Under the pieces are notes generated by a model, which did not search any database, was not told the origin of the DNA, and worked only from the letters and a program-made list of their open reading frames with translations. The position numbers were made by a program, and so were the translations under genes. Shown here one piece after another: positions 6,401 to 15,600 of a stretch of DNA of 18,122 bases. This stretch comes from JABMRP01 sp964444795 (lineage in GTDB: Bacteria > Planctomycetota > Planctomycetia > Pirellulales > Thermoguttaceae). The DNA lies in NCBI GenBank assembly GCA_964444795.1, contig CAYUIQ010000185.1:1-18122 (forward strand), written 5' to 3'. The first letter of the stretch is position 1, and each line of letters opens with the position of its first letter.

Positions 6401-8363
6401 CGGGGCCGGTGATGGGGCCGGCGCCGGCGGCGTCGGTCCAGGTGAGGGTGGTTGCGGGGTTGGTGACGTCGATCGTCGCGCCGCCGGCATTGATGAGGAA
6501 CGCCCGGTTGATGCCGCCGACGGTGCCCCCGGTGTACTCGAGCGTGCCGCCGTCGAAGGAAAAGTAAGCCGAGGTGCCGTACCATCCGCCCAGCGAGCCG
6601 TTCGTATTGCCGCCGGTAAGCGTCGGCACGCTGACCGTGCCGCCGTTGATCGACAGCCCGCCGTCCCAACTGCTGGTGGTGCTCGTCAAAGTGAGCTTTC
6701 CAGCACCCTCCTTCACGACTCTCATGGCTCCCTCGAATCCGGGATGGTCATAGATGTGCGAGGAAGCAATCACTTCCCCGCCACCGGCCACGTCGAACGT
6801 GGTGGTGGGACCCACCGCGTTGCCGACGAAGCAGAGCGTGCCGCCGATGGTGGACGGTATGGCGCTGGCATTGACGGTGATCAGCCCGGGGCCCCTGTAC
6901 CCGATACGCCAGGGACGGGAGCCGCCACTGGTGGTGATGGCCCCTCCGGTGAGCTCGATGTTGCCCATGTAGTTGTCGCTGTTGAGGAACTCCAGCGTGC
7001 CACCGTCAACCACGATCTTATTGGCCACGCCGTCGCCCATGACCCATGTCGCATTGACCTGCAGGGTTGCACCACTGTTGACGGTAACGGTATGGGGGGA
7101 GGTGAACTGGCCGGTTGCGCCGACGCCGGGGAAGGGGAGGCCGCCGCGGTTCAGACGGAGAATGCCCCCGTCGACGGTGGTGCTGCCGGTGTGATCGAGG
7201 ACGCCGCTGAGTGTTTGCGTGCCGGCGCCGATCTTGACCAGGCTGATGTTCTTGTTGTTCGCGCCGCCCAAGCCGATCGATCCGGAATGGGTGCCCGAAG
7301 CCCCGCCGGCACCGAAGCGAAGCGTAGCGCCGCCGCCACCGTTGACGGCGAAAATGCGGTTGGTGCCGTTGAGCCCGGCGATGGTTTCCGTCCGGTTGTT
7401 GCCCTCGAGCCGAAGCTGCCCGTTCAGCGTCAGGTTGGCAGTGTCGGGGATCACCTCGTCGGCATCCACGCGAAGGTAGGCGTTGGCATTGACGTTGATG
7501 TCGCCCTGGAAGTCATTGGCCGGGTTGGACAGCCCCAGACCCGGGACATTGATCCCACCGAAGGTGAATCCGCCGGGGCCGGTGATCTGGCCGCTGAGCA
7601 CGCGATAGTTGCCGTTGGCGTTGATTGTATTTCCGGCCACGTTGTTCAGCGTGATCTGCCCTGAGGCCCCGTTGGCGACGTACAGCGTGCCGCCACTTAG
7701 GGTGATGGGGTTGGCCGGGTTCGTGCTCGCGGCGTTGAGCGTGCCGCCGGCGTTGATCTGGACGGCGCCCGTACCGAGAGCGGCGCTGTTGCCCATCACG
7801 ATCGTGCCCTGGTTGATCGTCGTGCCGCCGGCATAGCTGCCCGCCGGGTTGACGGTCAGCGTGTAGCTGCCTTCCTTGATCAATCCCCCGGGGCCGAAGA
7901 GACCCAGGCGATCACCCGGACCCGTTAATACCGATCCGTTGACCGTGATGTTGCCCGTGCCGGTGCCCGTGAAGGTGGTGGTGTCGGTGAACTTCAAGTC
8001 ACAGTCGAAGGTGATCGCCCCCGAGCCGTTCTGGGTGACCAGGGCGCTGGTGCCCGGGCCTTCCAGGTTGATGTCCCGCTCGTTGTTGTGCATTCGCCAG
8101 GTGCTGGTCGTGTTGTACAGCAACTCCTGCACCGTGTACGGGTTGCCCGAGTGGGTGTTCGTGCTGTAGCTGGGGTTGGTCGAGGCGTCGAAAACGGCCA
8201 CGTCGTTGATCGAGTTGGGAATGCCGGGGAGGTCCCAATTGGAGGCGGTTACCCACCAGTCGTTTCCTCCGCCGGGCACAAAGGTGAACGTTGCCGCCTG
8301 AACTGTCATCGTCGCCAGCAGGACCATCGCCAGGAACGCCACGTTCGTCGTCGGAATCTTCAT
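3417..8363 (-). CDS. Giant beta-strand-repeat surface protein with PEP-CTERM tail
   Basis: A 1648-residue exported protein predicted to form a long beta-helix. Residues 1-23 are a Sec signal peptide (cleavage after TVQA). The body is rich in Gly, Thr and Asn and carries many autotransporter-associated beta-strand repeats of the form N-x-Y-x-G-G-T-T-x-x-x-G-T-L. Examples are SYAGGTTINQGTIVMG (about 176), NNYAGGTIVDDGTLAVG (about 671), NTYAGGTTISQGTLQLG (about 1060) and NTYTGMTTVEDGTLLVDG near the C-terminus. No beta-barrel translocator follows, so this is not a classical autotransporter. It ends instead in a PEP-CTERM signal. Two long internal copies match closely (residues about 176-555 and 672-1052) and a third diverged copy follows from about 1060. 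AAGGA lies 8 nt before the ATG at 8363. Adhesion or a role in the cell envelope or matrix is inferred; no catalytic domain is visible. Confidence 0.93.
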   Translation of the reverse strand: MKIPTTNVAFLAMVLLATMTVQAATFTFVPGGGNDWWVTASNWDLPGIPNSINDVAVFDASTNPSYSTNTHSGNPYTVQELLYNTTSTWRMHNNERDINLEGPGTSALVTQNGSGAITFDCDLKFTDTTTFTGTGTGNITVNGSVLTGPGDRLGLFGPGGLIKEGSYTLTVNPAGSYAGGTTINQGTIVMGNSAALGTGAVQINAGGTLNAASTNPANPITLSGGTLYVANGASGQITLNNVAGNTINANGNYRVLSGQITGPGGFTFGGINVPGLGLSNPANDFQGDINVNANAYLRVDADEVIPDTANLTLNGQLRLEGNNRTETIAGLNGTNRIFAVNGGGGATLRFGAGGASGTHSGSIGLGGANNKNISLVKIGAGTQTLSGVLDHTGSTTVDGGILRLNRGGLPFPGVGATGQFTSPHTVTVNSGATLQVNATWVMGDGVANKIVVDGGTLEFLNSDNYMGNIELTGGAITTSGGSRPWRIGYRGPGLITVNASAIPSTIGGTLCFVGNAVGPTTTFDVAGGGEVIASSHIYDHPGFEGAMRVVKEGAGKLTLTSTTSSWDGGLSINGGTVSVPTLTGGNTNGSLGGWYGTSAYFSFDGGTLEYTGGTVGGINRAFLINAGGATIDVTNPATTLTWTDAAGAGPITGPGALTKAGPGTLLLTGANNYAGGTIVDDGTLAVGNVTALGSGLATVNAAGTLDLGSHNVANGITLGGGTLWTANGVSGTITLNNVAGNTINANGNYRVLSGQITGPGGVTIGGSNTPGIALSNPANDFQGDVSINGGAYLRLNADEVIPDTANVMIGGYLRLEGANRTETINALNGGGNIFAIGNNTLLRVGADNGSGTFGGNVGAWWDGNARSIGLVKLGDGTQTLSGGLYYSGPTTVDGGTLRITGGVGFPGTGSTGKFASPQVVTVNSGATLQINGDWITGDGQQHELVANGGTIEFTGSDNYQSKITLTGGHVTTNGGLRPWRTGNYGPGLITVNPSATSSTIAGSLCFVGTAAGPTTTFDVADGAAANDLVVSSQIFDHPGFEGAMRVVKDGAGLMVFSGNNTYAGGTTISQGTLQLGQSSSAGTGVITLGDANTGANEVRINMPSNTAWPPPIALANDINVSNLAGGRAVIAGVGGTWAAVYRGTITLQNKDVIFRNDISGDRTAIEGKITGTGNVTIEGSGRVNFVNSGSDFVGDVTIVPGATLQTVLNNNIPDTADVTVNGRLGLYRTNDAIDALHGSGLVNSWSSGQNPTLTVGADNGSGTFSGSIQNGGGTLSLIKTGTGTQTLTGNGGAYVFGGITVDAGVLQLQDNGDGGGNGFRTSVINNADLWLTSTGPRSDFRASISGTGTITKKGPGMVRLGPWGGVAQVTGSGDIVIESGILQSAGRSDYRMFDTTGDLIINPGATFDYSALNDFSPATASRFGALSGSGDITVGWGTHYVQFGNGDSSGEFSGTISGDLSVTKIGAGTQTLIGNNTYTGMTTVEDGTLLVDGSVGGGVTVNPGGTVSAGQTVGQFIVNGTYDQTGTLLVEINGYDRGTDPGYDYVDVSGVANVGGLVDIDLLDGFLPSSGTTFDVLTATSVIDNGIQLTWDDSLLLPAQHWTYSIPGGNTLQLQLAVPEPSSLVLAALGLLGLGLAGRRRRRRGCST
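3420..3512 (-). other. PEP-CTERM sorting signal of the surface protein
   Basis: The last 31 residues (1618-1648) contain VPEPSS, a hydrophobic helix rich in Leu/Ala/Gly, a run of six arginines and a short GCST tail. This tripartite form is the substrate signal recognised by exosortase (EpsH/XrtA-type) systems, which are not in this window. Confidence 0.9.
5208..6350 (-). repeat. Internal long repeat, copy 2 of the surface protein
   Basis: Encodes residues about 672-1052. It matches the upstream copy with an offset of 1488 bp at the GNYRVLSGQITGPGG block (DNA near 6083 versus 7571). At the HPGFEGAMRVVK block (near 5221 versus 6712) the offset is 1491 bp, so one codon has been gained or lost between the copies. 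Nucleotide stretches tens of bases long are nearly identical, which indicates a fairly recent tandem duplication. Confidence 0.85.
6699..7838 (-). repeat. Internal long repeat, copy 1 of the surface protein
   Basis: Encodes residues about 176-555 and is the N-terminal partner of the copy at 5208-6350. Shared blocks include TITLNNVAGNTINANGNYR-type, SNPANDFQGD, ADEVIPDTAN, NRTETI, SGATLQ and DHPGFEGAMRVVK. Residues 556-671 between the copies (SWDGGLSINGG... to GPGTLLLTG) are unique to the spacer. Confidence 0.85.
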
Positions 8364-8523
8364 CTCAGAATTCCTTCACCATGGAATCGGGAAAGGTGTG
8401 TTTGCACAGACATGATTCGTATGCCGTTTTCGGCCATGCCGGATGCTCGGCCGAAACGACGCAACTTCCACCATATCAACGATCACGGAGGATTGCGAGC
8501 AGTTTTTCGTTCCCCGCCCACCA

Positions 8524-8575
8524 GAAGCCGGGGGGGCTTCGGAAATTCGGTCAGCCTCCCCGTTGAGTGGGGGGG
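8524..8575. repeat. Pair of GC-rich hairpins in the 8364-8648 gap
   Basis: Two adjacent stems occupy this intergenic stretch. GAAGCC/GGCTTC (8524-8529 and 8535-8540) has a GGGGG loop. CCTCCCC/GGGGGGG (8555-8561 and 8569-8575, one G-T wobble) has a GTTGAGT loop. They lie between the hydrolase stop (8649) and the surface-protein start (8363). They may be a dispersed intergenic element or attenuate read-through between the two genes. No T-run follows, so an intrinsic terminator is unproven. The rest of the gap shows no gene. Confidence 0.45.
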
Positions 8576-8648
8576 ATCGCAACAGAATTCGGCTCGGGTT
8601 GGACCCTGCCAGAGGGTGACGGGTGAGTCAGGCGACGGAGCCGTCAGC

Positions 8649-9389
8649 TTACCGCATCGCGGCTTGCGCGGCCTCTTGGACGGCCCGCGCTTCGGTCGGG
8701 GAAAGATCGACCATCGTGCGTCCCGACACGACCACTTTGCCCGGCAGGTCGACGGGTGACTTCCGCAGCAACGTGGCGTAAAACACGACCGCGGCAAGAT
8801 ACGAACCCTTGGCGCTGGGATGGCTTCCGTCGCCGGCGTACAACTTCACCGCCGGATCGCGCCGCTTGGTCTCTTGCCACGCCCGACCCACCGGGGCAAC
8901 CGTTGCGCCGAGTTCCTTGGCGATGCCGAAATAGGCGGCGTCCAGGTCGGCTTGCGTCTTGGGGGTCTTCTCTCGCGACCAGGTGAGATAGAAAACCGTC
9001 TTGGCGCCGGACGCCTTGATCTCGGCATCCAGCTTTCGGGCGTACTGGTGCATAAGGTCCTTCTGGAGAATCGGTCGCAAGCTCTGCTCCTGGAGCACGA
9101 CGACGTCCCACTTACCTTCGCGAATTTTCTCCACCGCGCCGGTTTCGGCGAAATGTCGCTGCAACGTACATCCGCCCATGGTATGCCGGGCCGTCTCGAT
9201 GCGTCGCCCGCCGGCCGCCTCCGACAGCGCGGCCACCAGGGACGGTAGGTTGTTCACTCCCGTGTAGCTATTGCCCACGAACAACACGCGAAGCGGCGGT
9301 TCGGCCTCGGCCCGTCGAGGTTCCGCGGCACTCGTGTTGGGAGTACAACCGAGCAACAACAAAGCGGCAAGTGCGGTGATCGTTCGCAT
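8649..9389 (-). CDS. SGNH/GDSL-type lipoprotein hydrolase
   Basis: A 246-residue predicted esterase or acetyl-hydrolase of the SGNH superfamily, anchored as a lipoprotein. The N-terminus has a short hydrophobic signal ending in a lipobox (LLLLGC, lipidated Cys15). Block I is VLFVGNSYT, with nucleophile Ser41. The second-block glycine may lie in MGGCTL (about 71-76) and the third block is VVLQEQS (about 97-103). The C-terminal block is AGDGSHPSAKG, giving Asp187 and His190 of the catalytic set. The FVGNSYT/DGSHPS combination resembles the DUF4886-like subgroup seen in planctomycetes. The substrate is unknown; deacylation of a polysaccharide is plausible by family but not shown. It lies upstream of the giant surface-protein gene on the same strand with a 285-bp gap, so it is probably transcribed separately. 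Confidence 0.85.
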   Translation of the reverse strand: MRTITALAALLLLGCTPNTSAAEPRRAEAEPPLRVLFVGNSYTGVNNLPSLVAALSEAAGGRRIETARHTMGGCTLQRHFAETGAVEKIREGKWDVVVLQEQSLRPILQKDLMHQYARKLDAEIKASGAKTVFYLTWSREKTPKTQADLDAAYFGIAKELGATVAPVGRAWQETKRRDPAVKLYAGDGSHPSAKGSYLAAVVFYATLLRKSPVDLPGKVVVSGRTMVDLSPTEARAVQEAAQAAMR

Positions 9390-9450
9390 GGAGTGGTCCA
9401 GGTTTCAAAGGGATGTGAGCGAAACGCCCGTCTGCCCTTGGGATAAGAAG

Positions 9451-9573
9451 AAGATCGCCCCCTGTTATCCCGCGATCTTCAGCTTCGGCACCGATAACGA
9501 GCCGCGCAAGGTTGAACTCGGCGTCGACGAGACGGGCGTGAAGATCGACCGGCTGGAGATCACCAAGCGGTAA
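9451..9573 (+). pseudogene. Possible C-terminal gene remnant
   Basis: Between two minus-strand genes, the plus strand encodes PAIFSFGTDNEPRKVELG followed by VDETGVKIDRLEITKR and a stop at 9571-9573. This looks like the last beta-strands of a LamG or DUF1080-type jelly-roll domain, with alternating hydrophobic and charged residues. Upstream of about residue IAPCYP the frame runs into antisense of the hydrolase and has no start with a ribosome site. It is best explained as the tail of a deleted gene. The similarity is recalled rather than searched, and coincidence is possible. Confidence 0.3.
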
Positions 9574-9651
9574 CAAGTTGGTAACCACGCCGCTTACGCT
9601 CGGGCGATCACTTCCGGACCCGGGACGCAACCCCCAACCTTGAGGTCGCAA

Positions 9652-12600
9652 TCACTTTGGGGCCGGTTTTTCGGCCGTCTCGGGTTTCACTTCCTTCTTC
9701 ACCGTTGCGACCTTGACCTCCGCTTCCTCCTTTGTCGCCTCAGCTTTGGCTTCCGCTTCTTTCTTCGCGGCTTCCTGCTTTTCGGCCTCGGCTTCCTTGG
9801 CCGCCTTCATTCGCTGTAGGGCTTTCGGGCCGAAGGCGACGTTGATCGTCTGTTTGTAGGTTTGGATGATGATTTGCGACTCGGCCGGCTTGGCGTCGAT
9901 CCGGCAGATGTTCGTACTGCCACCCGCGACCTTGGCGTCGTATTCGACCCGCCCGGTGCGCGTGTCGATGCAGCACACTTTGTGAAAACTCTTCGTGCTG
10001 CCGTCCTTCGTCTCGCGGATGTAGTTGAGCAATACGATCAGGGGAAGCTCGGCGGGCTGGTCGAGGTTGACGGTCTGGTTTTCCAACGCGCCCTTCGCGG
10101 CCCTCCAGAGCATCTTGCCGTCGGCGCGATTGATTCCGAACATTAGGCCATTCACGGCAACGTTGCTGGGTAGATTTTGCGTGATAGTTGTCGCCGATTT
10201 CGGCACGCAGGCCATCGCGATATATCGATCGGCCTGCCGCAGCACAACCAGCCTCTCTAGGCCCTCTAGTCCTTTTTGTTCTTCTATTTTCTTTTGTCTC
10301 TTTAGTTTCTCTTGTTCCTCTAGTTCATCTTGCTCTTCTAGTTCATCTAGTTTTTTGTCTCTCTCTTGTTCCTCTAGCGGACCGAGATCGAGATCCGTTT
10401 GTAGAGTCTGGCTGCCATCGACCAACGCCAGGATGACCAGCCGGCCATTGCGATCCAGCACGGCCAGTTCGTCGCCGCCGGTCAGCCACGCTTTGGCGTT
10501 GGGCTCAAACGCATGTTCCCAGACGGTGTGGCTATTCCACGGATCGATCATGGCGGCGCGTGTTTCCTTCGCATCGGATTCCCAAGTCACGACGTAGCCG
10601 CCGATGGTTGTCACTCGCTTGCTCAACTTGGGTACCTTGCGCCGGCCCAACTCGCGGCCGTCCAACATGCTCAGCACCACGGCTTCGGGTTCCTCGCCGG
10701 CCGAAGGAGAGGTGACAAAAAGGCGATACCGGTCGCCAAATAAATCGCTCTCGGCGTCCAAGTCGTCGCGGGTCCAGAGCAACTCACCGGAGATCGGGTC
10801 GACGGCCGTCAGCTTGCGGTCCTGTTGGAAGCAGGTCGTCTGGGGCGTGGCCACCAACGGCGAAGGTTCCTTGCCCGGGAAATCGCCGCCTTGCCGGACC
10901 CTTCGCATCCGCGCCGGCATCATCATGCCGAAGCCGGGATACGGGGGCGGCGAGGTGACCAGTTCGCGAGTCCAGAGGAGCTTTGCCTCGTTGCCAGAGT
11001 TCTCGATGGCACAGATACGATTACCCACCCAGGCGACCAGCAGATTGCCGTTGACCCAGCCGCGGGAGTGGCTATACAAGTGGCTGCTGGTGCTCCAGTT
11101 GTGTTTTCGCGTGCCCAGGTCGATATCCCATTTCTGCCGTCCCAAACGGTCACATCCGACGATATGCTGGCCCTGCGAGTCGATCGTGGCGTACAACTCG
11201 GTGGGAAAACGCCCGGCGGCGTCGGTCAGGGAAATCGGGTACCGCATGGTGACGCTGGGTCGCGTGTTGGTGGCCATTGCGTCGACCGGTTCGATGGGCC
11301 ACGGGTCGGGTACGTTGACGAGCTTGCCGATCCGCTCGTCGGCGGCCAGCGCTTCGGCGAGCTGCCGGCCCGTCTTGCCATCCAAACAGATCTCATCGGC
11401 CAGCGCACCGGCCAGTTCACCGTGCAAAGCGACGGTCTGCTCCGGCTTGCCCGCCTCGCGCCACAATTGGGCCAGCCGGGCTACTGCTTCACGACGCCGG
11501 GCCGGATCGTCCGAAGCACGCAGCGTGGTCAACATCTGTTCGGCCGCAAACCACTCTTTCTTCTTCAGCAATTCGGCGGCCAGATGCGAGCGGGCCTCTT
11601 CGGCTTGCGGATGCGTGGGAAAGTAACGCAAGAAGGCGGACTGCCTCCCGTCGGTTAGCCGAGCGGCGATCAACGCATCGATCCCCGGCAGGTCCGCCGG
11701 CATCGCTTCGGCGCGAAGTTGTTCCACGCAAGCGGCAATCAGGCGGTCTCGACGCACCGTGCGTGCCGCTTCGACATACTCCATTTCCGGCTGTTGTTGG
11801 TCCAGCGCGATCAGTTGCAGGTACGTTTCCATCGCCTGCGAAGCATGGCCGGCTTGCTGCAACCCTTGAGCCAACGCATGGAGGAATCGCACACGACGGG
11901 TCGGGTCGACGATCAGCGGGCCCATTTCGTCGGCCTTGTCGCGGAACGTGGCGAAGTCGACGCGGAGCCCTTCGATCAGCGCCTCGGTCAACACGGCCCG
12001 AGTGCGATCCGTGGGGCGAATGTCCATCGCCTGGCGCAGATATTCGATGGCCTCGGCTATCTGGCCTTCGTACAACAGCACCTCGCCACAATCGGTCAGC
12101 GTCTCGGGATCGTCGGGCAGGCGGTCCAGCGCGGCCACCGAACGCTGTCTGCGCTCGGGCAGCGATTCGAATCGCCGCAGGCCATCGACATGCTGCGAAA
12201 GGATCACGTCGCGGCAGGCGACCAGATTACCCGGCACGATACCCGAGGGGGATCGAGAACGCGAGGTCAGCGTGCCCTTGGTCAAGTCGATCAATGCGAC
12301 TTCGGCGGTGGAAAGCGGCACGTGGTAGTGCCTGTCGCTGAGGAAGCCACGGCCCGAGGGTAGCGCGCCGGAGGGTAGCCCAATGGCACCATCGGTCCAC
12401 GCGGGCGATCCGTCGGACATATTGACCGCCCAAATACTCCCTCGCCCCACGACAATCGCCCTGTCGGCATAGATGCCGCCCACATAGAGCCCGTCGGCTC
12501 GGGGGATCGACCAGAGCAATCGGCCGTCGGTCAGATTCAGGCACAAAAGCCGATCGGATCCGGCCGGTGCGAGCAAGACACGCTGCTGGGCAATGGTCAC

Positions 12601-15600
12601 GCTGGAATCGGCCCAGCGGTTGTGACCGTTGTCGGCGGCGGCCTCGTAAAGCTTGCGTTGCAGTGCGTTGCCGAACCTCACGTGCATGCCGGATGGCGGT
12701 TCCGGATCGGGTGTCTCGAAGATCCAGCGGACCGCTCGCGTGGTCAACTCGACGGCCACGAATCGCCTTGCCGACGTGCGGCAGACGAGCACTCCGTCGG
12801 CATACGACGGGCAGGCACCGCTACGGTGCGCCGAACTTTGCAGCATGGCGAGCGGCATGCGAGTAGCCATCGACATGGGCAACCCCGGCTCGCGCTGATC
12901 GAGAGCCAGTTCCCAGATCCGTCGGCCCGTCTCGCCGTCGAGTTCCATCAGCCGAACGCTGCCCGCCGACTCGGCCACGACGTAGAGCCGCTTGCCCAGC
13001 GGTAGCGGCGGACCGAGAAAGAACGTGTTCTGGCGATCCTCGTCGGCCGGTTCCGACAGGCTGCCGATCTCCCAACGCACCTTGCCGGTGACCAGATCGT
13101 AAGCCACCAGCAAGTTGCTCTGTTTGATCCAGTCGGGATCGAGTTGCCGCTGCCCGTCGGAGGTTACCCGCATCCGCTGATAGTCGGCGCCGAACCCGAA
13201 GGCCAGATCCTCGACCGCGAAGACCAACCGGCCGTCGCTGCTGAGGGTCCCGAAGGTGGCGTCGTTCCAAAGCCGGCGGCGGAGTCCGCGGGCGAGCGAC
13301 TCGGCTTGACCCGCCTTGGTCTTTTCGTTTTCCTGTCCCAGGAAATGGCGTAATGTATCTTCGGTCGGTGCCTCCCAGAGCACGCGTCCGCTGGTAGAAT
13401 CGACCGCTCGAACGTGGGTCGCCGTACGCAGCACCACGGTCTGACCGATAATCAGCGGATGGGCACTGGGCAAAACGGCCCGATGCTCTTCGCGATTCTC
13501 CTTGCGCAACTGGGCAACCGCCTTGCCGACGATCGGGTCTTCGCAGTCGGGAACCAGTACGTCGGTTTCGAGATAGGGGCTACCCGAGCTGACCGGCACG
13601 TTTCGGGAAGGCGCGCCGCGAAACATGAGCCAGCCATCGCCGACTCGTCCGGGCGGCAAGGGGCCGACAATCGCCTCGAGCCAGTCCATCGCCTCGTCGG
13701 CTCCGGCAAACAGTTCGCGCGGCTCTCCCGCGACAATGACCGGCCTCTCTCCCCGACGGGCTTTGAGTTCGCGCAACGCGCGGCCGGCCGGTTCTCGCGC
13801 TTCGGCGCGTGCCCAGCAGGCGGCCAATTGTAGCGTGAGCATCGGCTCGAACCGGTCGGCGTCTTGCGACCGGTTGCGCAGACGCTGCAGATACATCGCG
13901 GCCCGAAACGGATCGTCCCGGTCGATCTGGTGCATCGCCAGAAGATAGGTGGCATCGGCACCGGGAGGCGTGTGGAAGAAGCATTCGGCCACCCGGGCAA
14001 GTTGCTCGAGGTCGCCCGTCTCCACGGCCTCGGCGAGTTGCCGGGACGCTTCGGCTTCGAACAGCAGCCGATAGGCCTTTCGCCCCTCGGCCGGAAGCGT
14101 CTCGATCAGTTGCTCCGCTTCCGGTTTGAGACAACGAAACAGTTGTACCTTCAGATCGGGTTGGAAAAGGCGGTCGGAACGGGCGGCCAGGATGTTACCC
14201 AGCAGACGAATCGCCTCCAGGTATCGCTTCTGCCGGTACAGCTCCCGGGCCGTGACCAGATAGCGCACCTGAATCCGATCGGCCATATCCAACCCGAGCC
14301 CGCCGAGCCAGTCCATGGGATCCTCGCTGCCCGGCTTGGCGATACCTCCCAGAGGGTTCATTGCCCGTACCGGATTCTTGCGCACCGCGATGGCCGGCAC
14401 CGGGGGGTCTTCCGGCTTCACTTCGGCCGGCATCTCCGGCAGCGGGTTCTTGGCTACCCAGGCCTTCCATTTCGCCAGTGCCTCGTCGCGTGTCTTCTTG
14501 TCCTCGAAGAGCATGTAGCTGGCGCTGATGTGGTATGTGGGCGATGACTTCAGCCGATCGAACACGGTCTTCGCCAGCTTCTGTCCATATTCGGCGTGGT
14601 TTTGGTCGGTGAGGTGAATCAGCCACCCCAGCGCGACGTCGCGAATTTCGATCGAAATCTGTTTGCCGTTGACCGTACGCCGATGACACTCGCTCTCGTC
14701 CTCGAGCAACTCGGTCATGACCGCCGCATGCTGCTTTCCGCCCAGGCTGCCGAGCGTCGAGATGGCATACACGCGAAGATAGGGCGATACGGCTTTGCGG
14801 TCGCGCACGACCCGGCACGCCAACCGCAATCCGTCGGCGATCTTGAACTGCGTCGACATGCGCAACTTGGTGGTCAGCAGGTTGAGCCCGCTGGGCCGCA
14901 CGATCCATTGCCCGAGTAGCTTGCGGGCGGCGTCCTTGACGGATCCCTCGGCCAGCGCCTTCTGAAACTCGGGCTGTTGGACGACCGATGAAAGATAAGG
15001 GGAATCGACCAGATCCGAGGGCAGGTCCAACTCCTCATCGGCCAAGACAAAAATCAGCGCCGCCACGGTGCCCAGCGAAGGCGAGCGGCGCAGGCTGGTG
15101 TCGCGCGCCGACATCATCTGAAAGACCTGGCGGAAACGCAGCCGCACGCTCTCGGCCGCGACTGTTTTACCGGCGACGGCCGAAGTCAGCAAACCGCTCT
15201 CGGCCTTCTGCATCTTGGCAAACAACTCCCGCGCCGGCCCGTCGTGGCCGATCATGCGACGGAACCGTTCCCAGCCGGGCAGGTCGTGGTCCTGACGATT
15301 CTCCTCGTCGGCCAGAAAAGCGGCCAGCCGTCGCTCGAAGTCGGCCTGCAAGACGTCACCGAGAATCCATCGACAGCGGCGGCGAATCTCGGGATCCTCG
15401 CGATCCAGGCCCGCCAACAGCGCATCCTGGGCTTCGACGCCCAGTTCGGTCAGTCGGTCGGCGGCCTCGCGACGCGCCGTATGCGCGTCGTCTCCCAGGC
15501 GTTCGACCAGGGCCGTCATCTCGGCGGGAGAAAGCTTCGATGTTTTCGCCGGCTCGGCTTTCTCAGCCGGTTCGTCCGGCTGCCCCCAGACGAGAGCAAT

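Noticed and set aside
5208..7838. Direct repeats considered as a CRISPR array or mobile-element ends
   Set aside because: The repeats are about 1.1 kb long, in frame and within one coding sequence; there are no short regular repeats with unique spacers.
10025..10597. Plus-strand open frame with a Ser/Phe/Leu-rich tract across 10260-10380
   Set aside because: It is the antisense of the LEEQ minisatellite in the propeller gene.
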